Below the pieces are notes generated by a model. That model was not told where the DNA came from. It was given only the letters and a program-made list of their open reading frames with translations, and did not search any database. From the NCBI RefSeq assembly GCF_900099965.1, contig NZ_FNDJ01000003.1, forward strand, positions 434,001 to 498,000: DNA of 64,000 nt, read 5' to 3'. This document shows, in pieces, positions 60,174 through 64,000 of this stretch (position 1 is the stretch's first letter; every line of letters starts with the position of its first letter). This DNA comes from Nonomuraea jiangxiensis. Its GTDB lineage: Bacteria > Actinomycetota > Actinomycetes > Streptosporangiales > Streptosporangiaceae. A program made the translations under genes and the position numbers.

Positions 60174-62315
60174 TCAGCAGGTTTCCATCGCGGGCACTTT
60201 TCGCTCCATTTCGAAGTCGACGTTGCCGAAATACGTGTTCAGGAGCTTGTCCATGGCGCCGGTCCGGTAGAGGTCGGCGATGATCGCCTTGACCGCCTTG
60301 CAGGTCGTCACGTCGCCGTCCCTGATGCCCACGGCGTAGCGCTCGTTGCTGAGCTTGGCGCCAAGGATCTTGTAACGCAGATTTTCCCGGCCGGCGAACC
60401 CGGCCAGGATCAGGTCGTCGCCGGGGACCGCGTCGACCTTGCCGCTCCTGAGCAGGTCCATGCATGCGGCGTAGTCGCCGGCCGCCACCGGCACGACCTT
60501 CACCTCGTCCTGGACCGTGCCCACGGCCGGGATGTCGAGCGCGCAGATCCGCTTGCCCCGGAGGTCGTCGAGGGAATCGATGCCGCTGCCCGCGTGTACC
60601 AGGATGTCCTGGTGCGCCAGGTAGTAGGGGCCCGCGAACTGTGTGCGGCTCTTGTCGATCGAGTAGGTGGCGACGACGAGGTCGACCTTGCCCTCGGCCA
60701 GCGCGGTGGCCCTCTCGTTACCGCTGACGCCGACGAAGTCCGTCTCCTTGGCGCCTAACCCGGCGGCCACGAGCTTGGCGACCTCGACGTCGAAGCCCGC
60801 GAAGCCGTCGCCGTCGCGCAGCCCGACGCGGGGCAGGTCACCCTTCACGCCGACCACGATCCGCCCGCTCTCGGCCGCCTTGTCCACCACGGAGGAGTAT
60901 GAGGGCGGGATCTCCTGCTCGGCCGTCCTGGTGGGCCCGATCGCCCCGCCGAGGGCCAGCGGCGGCCAGCCGGTCCGGACCAGCGCGATCGCCGCCGCGG
61001 CGAGCAGGACGACCACGGTGACCAGCACGACCCACGTCCGCGCCCGCCCGCGCCGCCGTACGGGCACGGCGGGCCCGGTCGCCTGGTACGGTGGCCCGCC
61101 CCCGTCCGCCGGCGCCATCGGGTCCAGTGGCGCCGGCTGCCCGGTCCCGCCCGGCACCACGGCCCCCTGCCCGGACCGCGCCGCAGAGCCCTGACCGGTC
61201 GTCGTCGAGCCCTGCCCACCGGTCGTCCCGGAACCCTGGCCGGTCGTCCCGGAACCATGCCCACCGGTCGTCCCGGAGCCCTGGCCGGTCGTCGTGGAGC
61301 CCTGCCCACCCGGCGCCACGGAGCCCTGGCCGCTGGGCACCACGGAACTCGGCCCGGTCGGCACGGAGCCCTGCCCAGACGGCGCCAGGGAGCTCTGTCC
61401 CGTCTTGTCGGTGATCGACCCTGCCGAGACCCTCAGGAACGGCTTGGTGTCGTCGCTGGCGACCTGTACGCCCCGGGTGAGCACCGCCGTGGACGCCCCC
61501 ACCGTCGACGACTGCCCCAGCAGCCGCAGCAGGATCTGGTCGGCCGACGGCCGCTCGGCCGGCGACTTGGCCAGCGCGGAGCGCACCACGCTCTGCAGCG
61601 GCTCCGCCATCATGCTGACGTCGACTTCGTGGTTGAGGATGCGGTTGAGCACCATCGCGATGGACTTGCCGTCGAAGGCGGCCTTCCCCGTCGCCGCGAA
61701 GGCGATGGTGGCCCCCCAGGAGAACACGTCGGTATAGGGCCCGATGTCGTCGCCGGCGATCTGCTCGGGCGCCATGTAGGCCGGGGTGCCGATGGCCCGG
61801 CTGGTGATCGTGCCGGTGGAGTCGATGATCCTGGCGATCCCGAAGTCCACCACGCGCGGCCCGTCGGCGGCGATCAGCACGTTGTCGGGCTTGAAGTCCC
61901 GGTGCACGATCGAGGCGTGGTGGATCGCGGTGAGCGCCGTGGCGGTGCCGATGGCCAGCCGGTCGAGCGCCGTGCCGGTGAGCGGCCCGTCGGTGTCGAC
62001 CAGGTCACGCAGCGCCCGCCCGTCGATGTACTCGCTGGCGATGTAGGGCGTGTCGCCTTCGAGATCGGCCTCGATCACCCGGGCCGTGCAGAACGAGGCC
62101 ACCCGCTGCGCCGCCTTCAACTCCCTGGCGAACCGCGACCGGGCGATGGTGTCACCGCTGAACTTCACGTGCAGCAGCTTGATCGCCGCACGCTCCCCCT
62201 GATCGTTGACACCCAGGTAGACGATGCCCTGACCGCCTTCACCGACCCGTCCTGACAACCGGAACGACCCCAGCTCGGTGGGATCGCCGGTGACCAGCGG
62301 CGAGATCTGCGGCAT
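60174..62315 (-). CDS. Ser/Thr protein kinase fused to extracytoplasmic solute-binding domain
   Basis: Single-pass receptor kinase of 713 residues. The cytoplasmic kinase domain (about 18-270) has the Gly loop GRVGEGGQGIVYLG, VAIK-type Lys in RAAIKLLH, HRDFKPDN, DFGIAR and APEQ. A low-complexity juxtamembrane linker (about 305-412) is made of some ten GQGS-containing repeats. One membrane helix (about 427-447, WVVLVTVVVLLAAAAIALV) follows. Outside lies a family-3 periplasmic binding domain (about 480-700; GRIVVGVKGDLP, DGFAGFDVEVAKLVAAGLGA, and DKSRTQFAGPYYLAHQ) of the kind that binds polar amino acids. The domain order argues for direct sensing of an extracellular amino acid and phosphorylation inside. 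Neighbours mdh and icd hint at control of central metabolism. Ligand and targets are inferred. Confidence 0.9.
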   Translation of the reverse strand: MPQISPLVTGDPTELGSFRLSGRVGEGGQGIVYLGVNDQGERAAIKLLHVKFSGDTIARSRFARELKAAQRVASFCTARVIEADLEGDTPYIASEYIDGRALRDLVDTDGPLTGTALDRLAIGTATALTAIHHASIVHRDFKPDNVLIAADGPRVVDFGIARIIDSTGTITSRAIGTPAYMAPEQIAGDDIGPYTDVFSWGATIAFAATGKAAFDGKSIAMVLNRILNHEVDVSMMAEPLQSVVRSALAKSPAERPSADQILLRLLGQSSTVGASTAVLTRGVQVASDDTKPFLRVSAGSITDKTGQSSLAPSGQGSVPTGPSSVVPSGQGSVAPGGQGSTTTGQGSGTTGGHGSGTTGQGSGTTGGQGSTTTGQGSAARSGQGAVVPGGTGQPAPLDPMAPADGGGPPYQATGPAVPVRRRGRARTWVVLVTVVVLLAAAAIALVRTGWPPLALGGAIGPTRTAEQEIPPSYSSVVDKAAESGRIVVGVKGDLPRVGLRDGDGFAGFDVEVAKLVAAGLGAKETDFVGVSGNERATALAEGKVDLVVATYSIDKSRTQFAGPYYLAHQDILVHAGSGIDSLDDLRGKRICALDIPAVGTVQDEVKVVPVAAGDYAACMDLLRSGKVDAVPGDDLILAGFAGRENLRYKILGAKLSNERYAVGIRDGDVTTCKAVKAIIADLYRTGAMDKLLNTYFGNVDFEMERKVPAMETC

Positions 62316-62451
62316 TCCTCATCCCCACGTTTGCTGAACCCCAACGAGGCAAACTTTACGACGCTCAGCAACTTCACAGGGATCCGTTAAAGGTTCGTGA
62401 CGTCACGGTTTGCCGCGTTCTCCGGGCCGGCGTGGGTCCGGCCAGGAGAAA

Positions 62452-63483
62452 CTAGTAGGCGAGGCTCCACGTGGCGTAGCTCTTGCGCAGGTACGGATTC
62501 TTGTACTTCGGATACGCCACCGTCCTGACGTCACCGTCGGACGTGTACCGCATGTCCGGATTGTTCTTGAGCCAGTCGAGCCAGGCCGCCGAGCAGAACT
62601 GGGCGCAGTCGCCCTTCTTCTCCATGACCTTGATGCGCGGGATGCCGGCCGGGTCGTACGACTTGCTGAACGGCGACGCGGCGGGCGTGTAACCGGCGAG
62701 GAAGGCGCCCTTGTGGTTGTAGAGCTTGCCGCGCAGGGCCCACTCCTTCTTGCTCGGCTGGTTGCCGTACGGCAGGGCGATCGTGGTCGGGTTGGTGTAG
62801 GACAGGCCGCTGATCTGCTGGGCGATCGAGCCGATCTGCTCCTCGACCTCCTTCTGCGAGCGTCCCCGCAGGTTGTGGTGGTCGCGGGTGTGGTTGCCGA
62901 TCTCGAACCCGTTGTCCTTCAGCCACAGCAGGTACTGTGCCTGCTCCTCGCGGGTGGTCTTGCCGAACATGTCGCGCGTCACGTAGAACGTGGCGGCCGG
63001 GCGGAACCCCGGGTGCTTGGCGGCCACGTCCTTGAGGATCTGGACGGCGGTGTCCTTCTGGGGCACGCCCATCTCGTTCAGGGTGAGCTGGGACGGGGAG
63101 GAGTCGTCGAAGGTCAGCACCACGGGGTGCTTGCCGGCCGGGATGTCGATCTTGCCGGCCACCAGCTCGGCGGCCGTGATCGGCACGTAGTCCTCCCGGA
63201 TCAGCCTCTCCAGCTCCGCCCTGAACTGCTGCGGCGACCGGTCGTCCGTCGTGGCCGGCTTGGGCACGATCCGGTGGAACATCAGCACCGGGATCTGTCC
63301 CAGCTCGTTGGCCTTGACCTTGGCGGCCGCCTTGAGCTTGGCGGCCCGGCTCTCCTTGAGCTTCGCCGCGGCGTCGGCCTTGGTGTTGGTCAGCTTGGCC
63401 GATTCGGGCTCCGAGTTGCAGCCGGTCAGGATCGCGGCGGCGATCAGCCCCATTCCGGAACCGAGCAAAATTCCCAGTCGCAT
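62452..63483 (-). CDS. Polysaccharide deacetylase lipoprotein
   Basis: Surface lipoprotein of 343 residues with a NodB-type (CE4) deacetylase domain. The signal ends in the lipobox LTGC. A Lys/Ala-rich helical spacer (about 28-58) lifts the domain from the membrane. The metal Asp pair is in VVLTFDDSSPSQ, the His pair in GNHTRDHHNL, and the arginine/proline strand in ALPYGNQP. It probably removes acetyl groups from peptidoglycan or another envelope glycan. The ATG is preceded by a G-rich run. It stands between the kinase-receptor gene (136 bp away) and icd (347 bp away) on the same strand, but with separate leaders. Confidence 0.87.
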   Translation of the reverse strand: MRLGILLGSGMGLIAAAILTGCNSEPESAKLTNTKADAAAKLKESRAAKLKAAAKVKANELGQIPVLMFHRIVPKPATTDDRSPQQFRAELERLIREDYVPITAAELVAGKIDIPAGKHPVVLTFDDSSPSQLTLNEMGVPQKDTAVQILKDVAAKHPGFRPAATFYVTRDMFGKTTREEQAQYLLWLKDNGFEIGNHTRDHHNLRGRSQKEVEEQIGSIAQQISGLSYTNPTTIALPYGNQPSKKEWALRGKLYNHKGAFLAGYTPAASPFSKSYDPAGIPRIKVMEKKGDCAQFCSAAWLDWLKNNPDMRYTSDGDVRTVAYPKYKNPYLRKSYATWSLAY

Positions 63484-63830
63484 CCGAACCCCCCCGAGTC
63501 ACGTACGACCGTTACGAGGTGGCTCTTACCCAACTGATCAACTGCACCACGCTGCCGGGAAGTCAAAAGATGGCCGGAAAATACGAAAGGACCGTCCCGG
63601 TGCCCTGCAAACTGACCCGATCAGCCTATTTACCGATCGGTATGCTGGGAGCCCGGCGTCCCAGGTCACCGCCACCGCGCCGACCCCAGCCCGCTCACCA
63701 CCCGCGAATCGCCGGCGAGATCCTTATCGCAATACGCACCGGGCCGAAAATGGCAATTCCGGTTCAGAACCGGGTACCTGCGAAACGGCCCCTACCTCGC
63801 GGCGTGACCGCGGGTAAGGGCCATATTCGA
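63484..63830. other. 347-bp gap upstream of the deacetylase gene
   Basis: No gene is seen. It contains a perfect 12-bp palindrome TACCGATCGGTA at 63631-63642, of a type often used by TetR-like repressors, and AT-richer stretches around 63560-63640. A reading frame crossing 63251-63817 is antisense to the deacetylase and not credible. Confidence 0.5.
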
Positions 63831-64000
63831 CTAGGCGGACATCTTCTTCTTGAGGTTCTCGTCCAGCGCCGCCAGGAAGTCCTGAGTGGTCAGCCACTCG
63901 GCGTCGCCACCGACCAGGAGCGCCAGGTCCTTGGTCATCTGGCCGCCCTCGACGGTCTCGATGCAGACCTCCTCCAGCTTGTTCGCGAAGTCGGTCACGG
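63831..64000 (-). CDS. icd: NADP-dependent isocitrate dehydrogenase, C-terminal part
   Basis: The last 56 codons of a leftward gene cut by the window edge. The readable end (VCIETVEGGQMTKDLALLVG, then EWLTTQDFLAALDENLKKKM) matches the C-terminus of the homodimeric eukaryote-like NADP-isocitrate dehydrogenases. These oxidise isocitrate to 2-oxoglutarate in the TCA cycle. The remainder, including the catalytic part, lies beyond position 64000. Its presence 3.7 kb from mdh indicates a small TCA gene neighbourhood. Confidence 0.85.
   Translation of the reverse strand, partial: VTDFANKLEEVCIETVEGGQMTKDLALLVGGDAEWLTTQDFLAALDENLKKKMSA

Overview
The window is high-GC, densely packed DNA with short or overlapping gene junctions and strong GC-stem terminators, as expected of a filamentous actinomycete. 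Gene content (xyloglucan-degrading secreted enzymes, many MarR/TetR/MerR regulators, an SCO4848-family protein, two-component and Ser/Thr-kinase signalling) fits a soil Streptosporangiaceae-type organism such as Nonomuraea. That placement is inferred from content; no rRNA or other phylogenetic marker was compared.

Layout. (1) 1-1961: a TetR regulator and an ABC exporter lie head to head, each missing its 5' end, with 12 bp between them; this looks like a deletion scar. (2) 2061-13891: a xyloglucan utilisation locus. It has a secreted GH74-CBM2 xyloglucanase, an SDR dehydrogenase, and a leftward operon GH31 alpha-xylosidase, sugar-binding lipoprotein, two permeases, secreted GH3. The two secreted enzymes carry rare TTA codons in their signal peptides. 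(3) 14051-22317: an LpdA-like flavoprotein, a GGCT-like protein, an MHS transporter with a divergent tandem-Lrp regulator, an M20 peptidase, purine nucleoside phosphorylase and a phosphosugar mutase. (4) 22428-27020: a MerR-ECF sigma-GyrI-like regulatory operon with a textbook 19-bp-spacer MerR promoter, divergent from an acyl-CoA ligase/enoyl-CoA hydratase pair. (5) 27017-38889: a PH-like membrane protein, adenosine deaminase, cupin, AMIN-like lipoprotein, a DHA2 efflux pump with a divergent MarR, then a six-gene leftward nucleoside uptake and salvage operon (BMP lipoprotein, ATPase, two permeases, cytidine deaminase, thymidine phosphorylase). Blocks 3 and 5 together resemble the lpdA-amiAB-deoD-pmmB-add-deoA-cdd neighbourhood of Mycobacterium tuberculosis.

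(6) 39195-46731: a secreted Xaa-Pro dipeptidyl-peptidase-like enzyme, an M20D amidohydrolase, an orphan PGM1-like ATP-grasp ligase, an SCO4848-family protein, a D-Ala-D-Ala carboxypeptidase and a YihY-family protein. (7) 46778-50140: two divergent MarR/enzyme pairs (an amidohydrolase and a haloalkane dehalogenase) with clear palindromic operators. (8) 50284-53970: an XRE regulator with two small downstream genes, then a NarL-type two-component system. (9) 54339-64000: a secreted hypothetical, trpS, a CNNM/CorC-type protein, a galE-like epimerase, malate dehydrogenase, a Ser/Thr kinase fused to an extracytoplasmic solute-binding domain, a polysaccharide deacetylase lipoprotein and the 3' end of NADP-isocitrate dehydrogenase.

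The most distinctive item is the one-polypeptide kinase/solute-binding receptor between mdh and icd. Next are the set of self-contained regulator-operator-enzyme modules, the TTA-marked xyloglucan enzymes, the XRE regulator with paired small proteins, and the decapitated TetR/ABC pair. No CRISPR array, insertion sequence, prophage, tRNA or rRNA gene was recognised.
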